Origin: Piromyces finnis
Lineage: Eukaryota; Neocallimastigomycota; Neocallimastigomycetes; Neocallimastigales; Neocallimastigaceae
Assembly: GCA_002104945.1 (NCBI GenBank)
Contig: MCFH01000017.1
Coordinates: 800,660-864,659, forward strand
DNA: 64,000 nucleotides
Direction of reading: 5' to 3'
Below are positions 13,145 to 23,475 of this stretch, piece by piece. Under the pieces are notes generated by a model that was not told the DNA's origin, searched no databases, and saw only the letters and a list, made by a program, of their open reading frames with translations. Both the position numbers and the translations under genes were made by a program. Numbering within the stretch: the stretch's first letter is position 1; every line of letters begins with the position of its first letter.

Positions 13145-16100
13145 TTAGATTTTGTGTTTTCTAATACTTTTATTGAATTGAATTAATAATTCTTGATATC
13201 TTGGGTCACTTTCTATTACTGTAGCAGGAACCCAGTGCCAACTTAGGCGGTGTTTATAACGAATTTTATATTCGTAGCGTTTTTCTTTATAATTTGTCCT
13301 AAAGTCACCAATTTCTATAATTTCTGCATTAGTTTCTTTATATTTAAATCTATTTTTAAATTTATCTGGCGTAGATACATAAGGTTCAAGTTCCGATATG
13401 TGAAATACAGGGTGGTGTTTTGGAAAAGGTGATTTTGAAATATCTATTTTATAATTACCATTGTTTAAAACTTCTAAAACCTTGTAAGGACCATACTTAC
13501 GAGGCGCTAGTTTGGCATTTTCAGTAGTAGCAAAAGCAGGAGGTGCATGAATCCAAACTTTTTGTCCTTCATTCAATTCAGGAGCAATAATTCTTTTCTT
13601 ATCGGCAGCTCTTTTGTATAAATCTTGAGATCTAAGCAAAACATCTTTAACTAAAAGGAAATTTTTACTAACATCTTTAATGTATTTAAAGTTTGAATCA
13701 GAACCTTGAAACAAAAAGACATCATCCATAGGTGGGTGGAATCCATAATTAATGAAAAATGGAGTTTGTTTTGTAGATTCATGAACAGTATTATTATAAA
13801 CAAATTCAGCTAGATGTAACCATTCAATCCAGTCATCGTGGAAAAATGTTCTTGAATAGCAACGTAAATATTGTTCAATGAAAGAGTTACAACGTTCTAC
13901 TTGACCAACGGTCTCATGGTGATCTGTGGTAGCTATTTTTGGCTTAACACGCAATTTTTCCATAATTTCTATCCATAAAGCACTAGTAAATTGTGTTCCT
14001 CTGTCCGTATAAATATCTGTAGGTAGTCCATGGAGTTTAAAAATATTTTTTAGGAAAGCTTTGGCAGTTTCTTCAGCTGTAGGTATTTCTTTGAACGGAA
14101 TAAGGTGAATCATTTTTGAAAAGCGATCTACAACAACCATTATAACGGAAAACTTTTTTGATTCAGGGAGACCACAAAGAAAATCGATTTCAATAGATTT
14201 CCAAGGGCGATCAGGAATTTCTAAAGGTCTTAAAAGATCATATCTTTTATGTCTATTAACTTTATTTCTGGAACATTGTTCGCAAGAATTGACAAAATTT
14301 ACGATATCTTGATGCATTTTGGGCCACCAAAAATTACGGTTAATTAGTTCTTCAGTTCTTCGAATACCTAAATGACCAGCAGTAGCGTTATCATGGTACC
14401 TGGTTAAAATATCTACATGAAGTTTTTCTGGTACATAAATTAAATTATTATATAAAATTAAATTATTTTTTATTTTAAATTTTTCCATTTTTCTGAAAGG
14501 TCTGTAAAAGTAACCTTGATTAGCATTATTAGGACTAAAGTAAAGATAAATATTATTCGCATTTTCATCATCCTTATAATTTTCTATTATTTGATCAATG
14601 AGAGAACCAACAATACCAACAAAACATGGAGTATCGGGAACGTTTTTATAATCTAATATATGTTCTGGTTTAGGTTCAACATTATTTTTCTCGTAATCAG
14701 GTCTTCTTGACAAACTATCAGGTTTACCATTTTTTCTTCCTTGGCGGTATATTAATTGAAAATTATATTCTTGGAAAAATAAATGCCAACGATGTTGACG
14801 TTGGTTTCCGACTTTACCACCTAAGGTGTATAGAAGGTTTTTATGGTCAGTAAAAACGGTTACTTGGTATTTAGCACCTAGTAATAAATGTCTCCAGGTA
14901 GAAAATGCACATTTTATAGCTAAAAGTTCCTTTTCAGTAATTGAATAATTTAATTCAGCATTGTTTAAACATCTTGAATAATATGCTACAGGATGTAATT
15001 TGTTATCTTTATCCTTTTGAGAAAGTATACAACCAATGGCAAAATTACTAGCATCGCATTCGACAATAAATGGTTTGGTTGGATCTGGATGTAATAAAAT
15101 AGGTGAAGAGATTAGTCTCTTTTTTAATTCTAAAAATGAGTTATTACATTTATCATTCCAATTAAAAATAGTATTTTTCTTTGTTAAATTGTGAAGCGGT
15201 TTAGCAATAGTAGCAAAATCTTTTACAAATCTTCTATAATAGTTGCATAATCCAACAAAGCGTTGAACATCTTTTACACAATTAGGTGTAGGCCATTCTT
15301 GGACAGATTTAATTTTCTTTGGATCAGTAGATATACCATTGCCTGATATAACGTGTCCTAAAAATTCAACTTCTGGCTTGTGAAATTCACATTTCTTTAA
15401 TTTAGCAAATAAATTATTTTTGAGCAATGTTTGGAGAACAGTACGAACATGTTGTATATGTTCATCTAATGTTTCCGAGTAAATCAGAATATCATCTAAA
15501 TATAAAATAACAAATTTTTCTAAATAAGGGCGTAATACTGAATTAATAAATGATTGAAATGTAGCAGGGGCATTTCTTAAACCAAAAGGCATTACTAAAT
15601 ATTCATAGTGACCATATTTAGTTCTAAAAGCTGTCTTATATTCGTCTCCTTCACGAATACGCACTAAATTGTAAGCAGAACGAAGATCTAATTTTGAAAA
15701 AAATTTAGCACCTTTCACTCTTTCGATAATATCAGTAATTAGAGGAAGTGGGTAAGAATTGCGAATTGTAACTGCATTTAATTTTTTGTAATCAATACAA
15801 AGACGTAACGATCCATCCTTCTTTTTCTGAAATAAAACAGGATAACCAGCTGGAGATTCAGATGGTCTAATGAATCCTTTCTTGAGATTTTCATCTATGT
15901 ATTCTTTAAGAACTTGGGATTCATCTTCAGATAGAGGATATATAGGACCATAATGTAAAGAAGCATCTTTTTGTAAAACGATTTTACAATCCGTTAGCCT
16001 ATGTGGTGGTAGTTTATCAGCCTTAACCTTGCTGAAAACTTCCGCTAAATCACGATATGGTTCTGGTACTTCTTCTAATTTGAAGTCTTCTTCATTATCA

Positions 16101-16750
16101 TCTTCATCATCAGTATTATAATCTTTTTCACTATTAGCTAAAAATGAGTGAATAAAGTAATTATAGCTGAAATTTTGATATTTTGGTTTAGAGCAATTTT
16201 TCAAATTATTAAAAGATGTATTGGAAGTTAATTTATTATGTTTAATGTTTTTAATTTTTAAATTTTTGGATTTATTCAATCGGTTTTTATTAATTTTATA
16301 TATAATTTTATTAGAATTTAATTTTTTAAAATTGTTAAAATTTAAACTTGAATATACAAAATTTTTATTATAATTAAAATGTAATTGATATTTGTGTAAA
16401 AATTTATTGCCTAATAACAAATCTGTTGGAAGATTTTTAATAATTAGAAATTTTTCTTTAAAAGTAATTAAAAATTTTGAATGATTAATATAGATAGTAG
16501 TCTTAAAATATAAGAAGGTGTATGTATCAATAAATATTGAACCACTAATTCCATTTATTTCAATTGAGTGTAATAATTTGTGTGGTTTTAGTTTTAATTT
16601 ATTGACCAAGTTGATTGAAATAAAGTTGCAATATGAGCCACTATCTAAAATTAAATTGTATTGATTTTTATTAATTGAATTTTTTAAATCATAAAGTTTG
16701 TTTAATTTAATTGGGATAAAAAATTTTAAGTTGAAAAATGTTGTAGGCAA
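13145..16750 (-). CDS. Element B Pol polyprotein: protease, RT, RNase H, integrase, chromodomain-like tail
   Basis: The first in-frame start-like codon (TTG) is at 16750, but the frame is open upstream to the frameshift site at 16846-16852. The natural product is therefore a Gag-Pol fusion about 32 residues longer at this end. From 16750: aspartic protease ILDSGSYCNF (Asp near 36), RT with YLDDIL (about 417-420), RNase H starting at VECDASNFAIG, integrase zinc finger (H-x-H then CEQCSRNK), and catalytic D, D, E at IDFLCGLPE (about 857), YTDRGTQFTS (about 913) and GQVERC (about 950). A KYGPYKV motif and a C-terminal YEYKIRYK...WVPATVI segment resembling a degenerate chromodomain follow. No stop or frameshift breaks it. 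The upstream residues match the same region of element D (NTKI...FPT). Confidence 0.93.
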   Translation of the reverse strand: MPTTFFNLKFFIPIKLNKLYDLKNSINKNQYNLILDSGSYCNFISINLVNKLKLKPHKLLHSIEINGISGSIFIDTYTFLYFKTTIYINHSKFLITFKEKFLIIKNLPTDLLLGNKFLHKYQLHFNYNKNFVYSSLNFNNFKKLNSNKIIYKINKNRLNKSKNLKIKNIKHNKLTSNTSFNNLKNCSKPKYQNFSYNYFIHSFLANSEKDYNTDDEDDNEEDFKLEEVPEPYRDLAEVFSKVKADKLPPHRLTDCKIVLQKDASLHYGPIYPLSEDESQVLKEYIDENLKKGFIRPSESPAGYPVLFQKKKDGSLRLCIDYKKLNAVTIRNSYPLPLITDIIERVKGAKFFSKLDLRSAYNLVRIREGDEYKTAFRTKYGHYEYLVMPFGLRNAPATFQSFINSVLRPYLEKFVILYLDDILIYSETLDEHIQHVRTVLQTLLKNNLFAKLKKCEFHKPEVEFLGHVISGNGISTDPKKIKSVQEWPTPNCVKDVQRFVGLCNYYRRFVKDFATIAKPLHNLTKKNTIFNWNDKCNNSFLELKKRLISSPILLHPDPTKPFIVECDASNFAIGCILSQKDKDNKLHPVAYYSRCLNNAELNYSITEKELLAIKCAFSTWRHLLLGAKYQVTVFTDHKNLLYTLGGKVGNQRQHRWHLFFQEYNFQLIYRQGRKNGKPDSLSRRPDYEKNNVEPKPEHILDYKNVPDTPCFVGIVGSLIDQIIENYKDDENANNIYLYFSPNNANQGYFYRPFRKMEKFKIKNNLILYNNLIYVPEKLHVDILTRYHDNATAGHLGIRRTEELINRNFWWPKMHQDIVNFVNSCEQCSRNKVNRHKRYDLLRPLEIPDRPWKSIEIDFLCGLPESKKFSVIMVVVDRFSKMIHLIPFKEIPTAEETAKAFLKNIFKLHGLPTDIYTDRGTQFTSALWIEIMEKLRVKPKIATTDHHETVGQVERCNSFIEQYLRCYSRTFFHDDWIEWLHLAEFVYNNTVHESTKQTPFFINYGFHPPMDDVFLFQGSDSNFKYIKDVSKNFLLVKDVLLRSQDLYKRAADKKRIIAPELNEGQKVWIHAPPAFATTENAKLAPRKYGPYKVLEVLNNGNYKIDISKSPFPKHHPVFHISELEPYVSTPDKFKNRFKYKETNAEIIEIGDFRTNYKEKRYEYKIRYKHRLSWHWVPATVIESDPRYQELLIQFNKSIRKHKI

Positions 16751-16807
16751 TTTTTTATTTATTTTAGAGTCATATGTAGGAAAGTTGTAATGTATTATTT
16801 TTGTATT

Positions 16808-16852
16808 ATGAACTCTCTTAGACTCTCTTGAGAGTTCATTTCTTAGTTTTTT
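16808..16852 (-). promoter_or_regulatory. -1 ribosomal frameshift signal of element B
   Basis: The last gag codons are in the heptamer A_AAA_AAC (16852-16846), followed at once by the gag stop TAA (16845-16843). After a 6-nt spacer comes a perfect 10-bp hairpin ATGAACTCTC / GAGAGTTCAT with a 12-nt loop (16839-16808). Pol is open in the -1 frame through the site (codons K-L-R-N-E-L-S). This matches the textbook slippery-site plus stem-loop design. Confidence 0.85.
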
Positions 16853-17754
16853 GAGTTCATTTTTTGAACTTTATTGACATAATTCTTATTATTGTTTGAA
16901 TTTTGATAATGGGTTTTATTCTTATTGAATTTCCTATTGTTTCTCTTATTGTAATGTTGATTTTTATTATTATTATTATTGATATTTAATTTATTATTAG
17001 TAACAAGAGAATTTTCAAAAATTATACACTTTGTAACCATTTCACTTAAAGTGTTAGGTAAAATATCAGCTTTCTTAATTTCATTCTTATATTTTGGATG
17101 TAAACCATTTAAAAATATTAGTGAAAGACTAATGTCATCTATCTCTAAACAACGACTTAAATCTCTAAATTTGTTAATATAATCGTTCACTTTTCCATAA
17201 GCTTGTCTTAATTCTATTAATTGAATCATGGCTAATTTGGTACTGGTAACATTTGAAAAAGCTTTGTTTAATTCACTTAATAGTTCGTTCATAGTCATAG
17301 GAGTAATACCATCTTTATATTTAATATGATACCAAGTTCTGGCAGAATCACGTAATCTAACAACAACAAAGTTAATTTTTACTTCTTCAGATAGTTGATT
17401 GTTAGGTGGAGTTTTAAAGGTAGCTTGGCAGAGTTCGCAGAATAACTCAGTCTGAGTAGTATCACCAGTAAAGAATCCTGGATCTGGTACTTGTTTGATA
17501 GGATAGGTTCTATTACGCATTATAACATCATGATCTTCATCATAATCGGTAGAAGATTCCTCGGTTTCAGTATAATTAGCACGACTCTTAAGTTCCTTTA
17601 ACATAGCATCCATACGTTCTAACAAGGAGGTGGTATTTTTATCCAATTGTTGAGTGATATACTTGTCTAATTCACCACAAAGATTTTTCTTAAATTCTTC
17701 TAAATCTTGAGGCTTTAGGAATTGTTGAACTGGTTTAGGTGTTGGTTGAGTCAT
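16843..17754 (-). CDS. Element B Gag
   Basis: A 303-residue capsid protein. The N-terminal part has a coiled-coil-like segment (about 10-55) and an acidic patch. The central Ty3/gypsy gag core resembles element D Gag: PDPGFFTGDTTQTELFCELC, INFVVVRLRDSARTWY, INKFRDLSR, LIFLNGLHPKYKNEI. There is no CCHC zinc knuckle. The last 50 or so residues are a basic Asn/Lys/Arg-rich tail (NKRNNRKFNKNK) that probably replaces it in RNA binding. It ends at the -1 frameshift site into pol. Confidence 0.9.
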   Translation of the reverse strand: MTQPTPKPVQQFLKPQDLEEFKKNLCGELDKYITQQLDKNTTSLLERMDAMLKELKSRANYTETEESSTDYDEDHDVIMRNRTYPIKQVPDPGFFTGDTTQTELFCELCQATFKTPPNNQLSEEVKINFVVVRLRDSARTWYHIKYKDGITPMTMNELLSELNKAFSNVTSTKLAMIQLIELRQAYGKVNDYINKFRDLSRCLEIDDISLSLIFLNGLHPKYKNEIKKADILPNTLSEMVTKCIIFENSLVTNNKLNINNNNNKNQHYNKRNNRKFNKNKTHYQNSNNNKNYVNKVQKMNSKN

Positions 17755-17820
17755 TTTTTTTTTTTTTTTTTAAATTTTTAAATTAAGTTTTTCCCTAAGG
17801 TAGTTATGGTAAAAAACGCG

Positions 17821-17831
17821 GTAAAGATTAT
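17821..17831 (-). promoter_or_regulatory. Primer-binding site of element B (self-primer type)
   Basis: Directly next to the 5' LTR, the minus strand reads ATAATCTTTAC. It is the exact complement of GTAAAGATTAT inside the same LTR (23646-23636, minus). No TGG-type tRNA match is present. Confidence 0.75.
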
Positions 17832-17904
17832 TGTAAAAGTTTTACTAAACTTATAATTTAATATTAAAATATTAAATTAAATAAAAGGTTAAAAGATAAC
17901 TAGG
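17832..17904 (-). repeat. 5' LTR of element B, inner fragment
   Basis: The first 73 bp (plus-strand order) of the LTR, ending ctagg. It is cut by insertion of element A and resumes at 23476. Confidence 0.93.
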
Positions 17905-18026
17905 TGTAATGAGGTATATCTAATGATAAGGGTTAGACTAGAAAATCATTAAGGTTAGATTAATGAAAATTTCATAATTATATTTTTATAACCAATCATT
18001 AAGTAATTAATTCACTTATCAAATTG

Positions 18027-18067
<41 letters not shown>

Positions 18068-18299
18068 ATTTTCATGTATAAAAGAGAGAATAAGAAAGAT
18101 AAAATAGTTCTTTAGTGTTTTTATTAATAATTAATAAAAATTAGTTTTTTTTTTTGTTTCGTCTTTAGTTTGATAATACACTGACCTAGCGAGTTAGTCG
18201 TATTATAATAATAAATTTAATAAATAAACATTATTAAAAAAAATACATATATTTGATACATTAGAGTGTGTGTGTTTATTATTATAATATTTCGTTACA
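17905..18299 (+). repeat. 5' LTR of element A
   Basis: It begins tgtaatgagg, ends tttcgttaca, and is 395 bp. It contains a 35-A tract (18031-18065), then a TATA box and the predicted RNA start. Confidence 0.96.
18077..18124 (+). promoter_or_regulatory. Element A promoter: TATA box and predicted RNA 5' end
   Basis: TATAAAA lies at 18077-18083. The 11-mer AGTGTTTTTAT at 18114-18124 starts 37 nt downstream and is the exact complement of the PBS. The RNA start is inferred from this pairing. Confidence 0.7.
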
Positions 18300-18310
18300 A
18301 TAAAAACACT
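18300..18310 (+). promoter_or_regulatory. Primer-binding site of element A (self-primer type)
   Basis: ATAAAAACACT follows the LTR directly and is fully complementary to 18114-18124. No tRNA 3' end match (TGG...) is seen. Confidence 0.78.
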
Positions 18311-18368
18311 CTAAGAAAAAGATCGCTACCTCAGTGCCTCGTTTATTTGCTTACTTCTAATTTTTTTT

Positions 18369-21300
18369 ATGGATAACTCTGCTGATTTGAAGAACGGTTT
18401 TGATGGCAACCGTCGCTACCTGAAGGGATTCTTAGCCAAAATGGACATGATCTTTATGATCCATCCTGAAATAGGAAGGGACGATGGAGAAAAGGTCTTC
18501 TACGTCGTTAGTCGCCTCTACGGGGATGCAATGAATTGGGCTGCTACCTTGATTAACAACCATGATCCTTGCTTACAGGATTATGGCGCCTTTGTTGGAA
18601 AGCTGAAGGCTGCTTTTGGTTTTCAGGATATGGTCTATACTGCCAACCAAAAGCTCAAGAAGATCAAACAACATGGCCTATCCAATACTCAAGAGTATAT
18701 CAAGGAATTTAACTACTATGCTGATGAATCCACTTGGAATGAACAAGCCAAGATGGATGCTTTTGTTGATGGGTTGGACGATAGAATCGCCACCCATATC
18801 CTTCAGATGTTTCCTGGCCCTTCTACCTTGATAAACTTACAAACAATAGCCAGTCGTATAGGAAGTAGATTGGCATGCCACCAAGAGGAAATAAACAGAA
18901 GATCCAATAGAAGTTTCCGTTCTAAACAAAGCTTCCAATCCCGCTCCTCAGAAAGATCTACAAGTAAATCCACTCAGCCCAAGAAGGAAAATAATTTTGG
19001 CCCCATTTCAAGTGAAGAACGTAGCCGCCGAATGAAAGAGAATCTCTGCTTATATTGTGGTAAACCTGGTCACCGATTATCTGAATGCCCTATTAGAACC
19101 AAAAAGGAAAACCATACTAATAATGCTGGGGTCCATGTTTTGAATGAACAAGAAAAATCCACTCGACTTTCGGATAACTCCTCTTTACCTCAAACTGTTA
19201 TCGATGTTGATGTTGTTCTTCCATACAAATCTGTCGGAACTAAAGTTCTCTTAGATAGTGGTTCACAATTCTGTTTGATAGACCACGCCTTTGTTAAGGC
19301 CCATGAGATCCCTATAATTACCAAAGTAAAATGCCCACAAATTATAGGTATCGGAGGTCACCAAAAGATTATCGGCCAGACTTGGCCTATAACTGTGGAA
19401 CACATGAATCACTCATGCCAGTTACAATTTTACGTCGTAGAATTGCCTTCTTACTGTTGTATTCTTGGCTCTGATTGGCTGGCCCTTCACAATCCGACAA
19501 TCAATTTTGCTAGTAAGGACGTTTCCTATCATTCTGAATACTGTAAGGAAAATTGCTTAAGGAAAGAATCTGCTAGCTCTACCACTTCTGAACTCGAAGA
19601 CCAATCGAAGGACGAAATGTCAGTTGGAAATACACCTGAATACCCTTTCAATGTATTCACTTGTTTAGAAGAACCTGAAGTTGAGTCACCCCAAATTCCA
19701 ATTCACTACTCTCAACACTCCAAAGTGTTCGAGGAAAGGCTCGCTGATAAACTCCCTCCTCATCGCCCGTACGACTGTGAGATCAACCTGAGACCAAATA
19801 GCAACTTGTTTTATGGTCCAATCTACCGACTTACTGAGAAAGAATCAAAGGTATTAGAAGAAACCATTAATGAAAATTTAAAAAAGGGGTTTATCCGCAA
19901 ATCCAAATCGCCAGCTGGTGCTCCCGTTCTGTTTGTCCCGAAGAAGAGTGGAGAACTTCGTATGTGTATCGACTACCGCCGCTTGAACGAAATCACCATT
20001 AGGAACTCGTACCCTCTCCCATTGATCCAAGACATGTTGGATCATCTAGGAAAAGCTAAGGTGTTCTCGAAGTTAGATCTTCGATCCGCCTATAACTTGG
20101 TAAGAATCAAAGAAGGCGATGAATATAAGACCGCCTTCACCTGTCAATTTGGCCATTTCGAATATCTGGTAATGCCTTTCGGTCTCAAGAACGCTCCTGC
20201 AGTCTTCCAACATTTTATTAACGACGTTCTTGAAGGCATTATCGGTAAATTCGTCTTTTCGTATATTGACGATATTATCATTTTTTCTGATAATATAGCC
20301 GAACATCATGAACACGTCAATGAAGTCCTTCGTAGACTCGAAGAAGCCGGACTGTACGCTAAACTTGAAAAATGTCTATTCGACTCTCCTTGTCTTGACT
20401 TCCTTGGTCATAGAATCTCTGCCTCTGGTATCGGAATGGACCCTAATAAGGTGAAAGCCATTGCGGAATGGCCGACTCCTAAATCGGTCCATGAACTACA
20501 ATCTTTCCTAGGCTTAGCCAACTATTATCGTAGATTTATTCCTGGCTTTGCTAAGATTGCTCACCCACTCCACCAACTTTGCAAGAAGAACACCGCCTTC
20601 GTTTGGAACGATACCGCTCAAGATGCTTTTGATGCTTTGGTTAAGCATTTTATTAGTCAGCCTATCCTTGCATATCCTGATGTTGACCTACCTTTCGTTG
20701 TCGAAACCGATGCAAGCAGCTTCGCCATAGGTGCTGTATTGTCTCAAGTCAACAAGTCCGACAATATTCTTCACCCTGTTGCGTTCTTTTCTAGATCCCT
20801 TACAAACCCGGAGAAGAACTACCCTATCTATGATAAAGAACTTTTGGCTATCGTCGCGTCCTTAGAAGTGTGGAGACATTTTTTGAAAGGTGCGAATCAT
20901 CCTTTCAAAATTATATCAGACCACAGAAACCTCCTTTTTCAGAAGAAACCGGAGAAGATGACTCAGAGATTAATTAGATGGTCCCTTTTCCTTGCTGAAT
21001 TCGATTTTGTCATTGAATATCGCCCTGGTTCCTCGAACGGGAAAACCGATGCCTTGTCAAGAAGACCTGACTATCTTGTTCACTCTTGCAATTCCGATTC
21101 TAATAACTCTGTCTTTCGTCCCGAAAATTTCAGCTCCTGCTTTGCTTCATCCACTCCTTCTTCTCTTCTTGAAAAAATTGCTCTCTCTTGTAAACTTGAC
21201 AAATTCTTCATTGAGACTTCTAATCAACTTCTCAATGATAATTGTTCTTCTGACTACAAACTTAGTAACAACGTCCTCCTTTTCCAAGATAAAATCTATG

Positions 21301-22563
21301 TTCCTAATGATTGCCGAGTTGAAATTCTGTCTTCTTGTCATGACTCCCCTGCTGCCGGCCATTTTGGTATTTCAAAAACTTTATCCTTGATTTCCCGTAA
21401 CTACTGGTGGCCCAAAATGTATCAGGATGTTAAGGACTATGTCCGTTCTTGTGAGGTCTGCTGTCGTTCGAAATCCTCTAGACATAAACCTTACGGGTTA
21501 TTATCCACTCTTCCTTTAGGTGAACGTCCCTGGTCTTCCATTGCTATGGATTTTATCACTGACCTCCCCTCTTCTCGTGGATTTACCTGTATCTTCGTTG
21601 TCATTGATCGATTGACAAAAATGGCTCACTTTATCCCTCTTGAAAAAGTTCCCACTGCTGAACGTGCTGCCGAAGCTTTCATTAACAACGTCTTCAAACT
21701 TCATGGATGCCCCTCCGACATTGTTCTCGACCAAGGTTCTCAGTTCACTTCAAAGTTTTGGAAGAAATTCTTTGCTACCCTCAAGATTGATTTGAAATAC
21801 TCTTCTGCTTATCACCACCAATCCAATGGCCAGACGGAGAGAGTGAACTCCGTTGTAGAACAATATCTACGCTGCTTCTCAAATTACAAAGGCACTAACT
21901 GGATCGAATACTTAAGCCTAGCTGAATTTAGTTACAATAATTCAGTTCAAGAATCTGCAAAACAAACACCCTTCTTCTTGAACTATGGTTTCCATCCTAA
22001 TTTTAATCCAACAATTCCAACAACAAGTGAAGTTCCAAGAGCTGAAGAATACACAAAAGAATTAAAAGAAATTATCAGCACCCTCAAGAAAAACCTTTCG
22101 GAAGCCCAAAAGAAACAAGAACATTTCGCCAATAGACATAGACAACCAGGCCCGTCATTCAAACCAGGAGAAAAGGTATGGTTAATCAATAATAATTTAG
22201 TTAAGGGAAATAAAAAATTCACCCCTCGGAAACTCGGTCCCTATGAAATTGAACAACAAATATCAGAAGTCTCATTTAAATTGAAACTCCCTGGTAACAT
22301 GAAGATTGATCCGGTATTCCATAAATCATCTCTCGAGCCTTACTTCGAAGGGAAAAGTACAAACCGAAAAGTTCAACCTCCACCACCTGTCATTATAAAC
22401 GAAGAGGAGGAATACGAAGTAGAAGAAATTCTGGACAAAAGAAGACGCTATAACAAAACTCAGTACTTGATCAAATGGAAAGGATATCCTATTTCAGAAG
22501 CCTCATGGGAACCCGAAGAAAATCTGAACTGTCCAGCAAAGCTAAGAGAATTCAACAAGACCC

Positions 22564-22568
<5 letters not shown>
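18369..22568 (+). CDS. Element A Gag-Pol polyprotein with C-terminal chromodomain
   Basis: One uninterrupted frame of 1399 residues; ATG at 18369 is 58 nt after the PBS. Approximate order: Gag capsid (1-190), CCHC zinc knuckle [14 protein letters not shown] (about 226-239), aspartic protease [12 protein letters not shown] (about 295), RT with YIDDIIIFS (about 631), RNase H from [10 protein letters not shown] (about 778), integrase HHCC finger (about 990-1030), catalytic D, D, E at [17 protein letters not shown] and NGQTERVN (about 1060, 1120, 1154), GPY-type module (RKLGPYEI), and a canonical chromodomain [11 protein letters not shown]...YLIKWKGYP...SWEPEENL (about 1346-1395). This is the layout of sushi/Tf1-like chromoviruses. 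Chromodomains of this kind steer integration by binding modified histone tails. Confidence 0.97.
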
Positions 22569-22642
<74 letters not shown>

Positions 22643-22980
22643 AATAATAATAAAATTAACTAATTTTCATTAATTTTTAGACACAAATGAGGGATATTAA
22701 TTTTTAGAATAAACTTAACCGATACCGTTTTGGCGAAGCTCCCATAGGGATTTACTGGACTTACAAGCGTACCAAGAACAAGTACTATCAAACGGCCATA
22801 TTGGAACCTTGCCTATGAAACCTCTAGTACTTGTTGGACATACTTTAGTCTTGGCGCCAACCCGCCTTACATCAAAGTTACTCTACCAACCCCGACTTCG
22901 AACCCACAACCTTCTAGTTCATTGCCAACTACTCGACCATTGTACCACACCTTTTAATTCTCATATGAAGTCAACTGCCT

Positions 22981-23029
<49 letters not shown>

Positions 23030-23039
23030 ATTAGCTTAT
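22569..23039 (+). other. Element A 3' region: two A-tracts around a tRNA-like/SINE-like insert
   Basis: An A-tract of about 74 nt follows the stop codon and a second of about 44 nt lies at 22984-23027. Between them, the minus strand at about 22890-22960 reads like a tRNA head, with an A-box-like TGGTCGAGTAGTTGG and B box GGGTTCGAAGTC. It does not fold into a sound T stem, so it is not a working tRNA. It may be a SINE remnant captured in the A-tract. Boundaries are uncertain. Confidence 0.4.
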
Positions 23040-23062
23040 AAATTCGTCTGGAATCCGAATTT
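23040..23062 (+). promoter_or_regulatory. Hairpin preceding the element A polypurine tract
   Basis: AAATTCG / CGAATTT pair around the loop TCTGGAATC. The purine-rich AGAGGAGGAGCT (23063-23074) then leads into the 3' LTR. Confidence 0.65.
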
Positions 23063-23074
23063 AGAGGAGGAGCT

Positions 23075-23196
23075 TGTAATGAGGTATATCTAATGATAAG
23101 GGTTAGACTAGAAAATCATTAAGGTTAGATTAATGAAAATTTCATAATTATATTTTTATAACCAATCATTAAGTAATTAATTCACTTATCAAATTG

Positions 23197-23238
<42 letters not shown>

Positions 23239-23470
23239 ATTTTCATGTATAAAAGAGAGAATAAGAAAGATAAAATAGTTCTTTAGTGTTTTTATTAATA
23301 ATTAATAAAAATTAGTTTTTTTTTTTGTTTCGTCTTTAGTTTGATAATACACTGACCTAGCGAGTTAGTCGTATTATAATAATAAATTTAATAAATAAAC
23401 ATTATTAAAAAAAATACATATATTTGATACATTAGAGTGTGTGTGTTTATTATTATAATATTTCGTTACA
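23075..23470 (+). repeat. 3' LTR of element A
   Basis: 396 bp, same ends as the 5' LTR, with a 36-A tract. It is followed by the target duplicate ctagg. Confidence 0.96.
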
Positions 23471-23475
23471 CTAGG

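Larger units (their letters stand above)
17905..23470 (+). mobile_element. Element A: complete chromodomain Ty3/gypsy retrotransposon
   Basis: It is flanked by the 5-bp duplication ctagg (17900-17904 and 23471-23475), which lies inside the element B 5' LTR. Order: LTR (395 bp), 11-nt PBS, one fused gag-pol frame, A-rich 3' region, PPT, LTR (396 bp). By eye the LTRs differ only in the length of an internal A-tract (35 versus 36). The coding region is visibly richer in G/C and C-ending codons than those of B and D. Confidence 0.96.

Noticed and set aside
17800-17831. tRNA-type primer-binding site for element B
   Set aside because: No TGG or longer match to a tRNA 3' end next to the LTR; the 11-nt self-complement fits better.
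22890-22960. Functional tRNA gene on the minus strand in element A
   Set aside because: A and B boxes are visible, but the T and acceptor stems do not pair.
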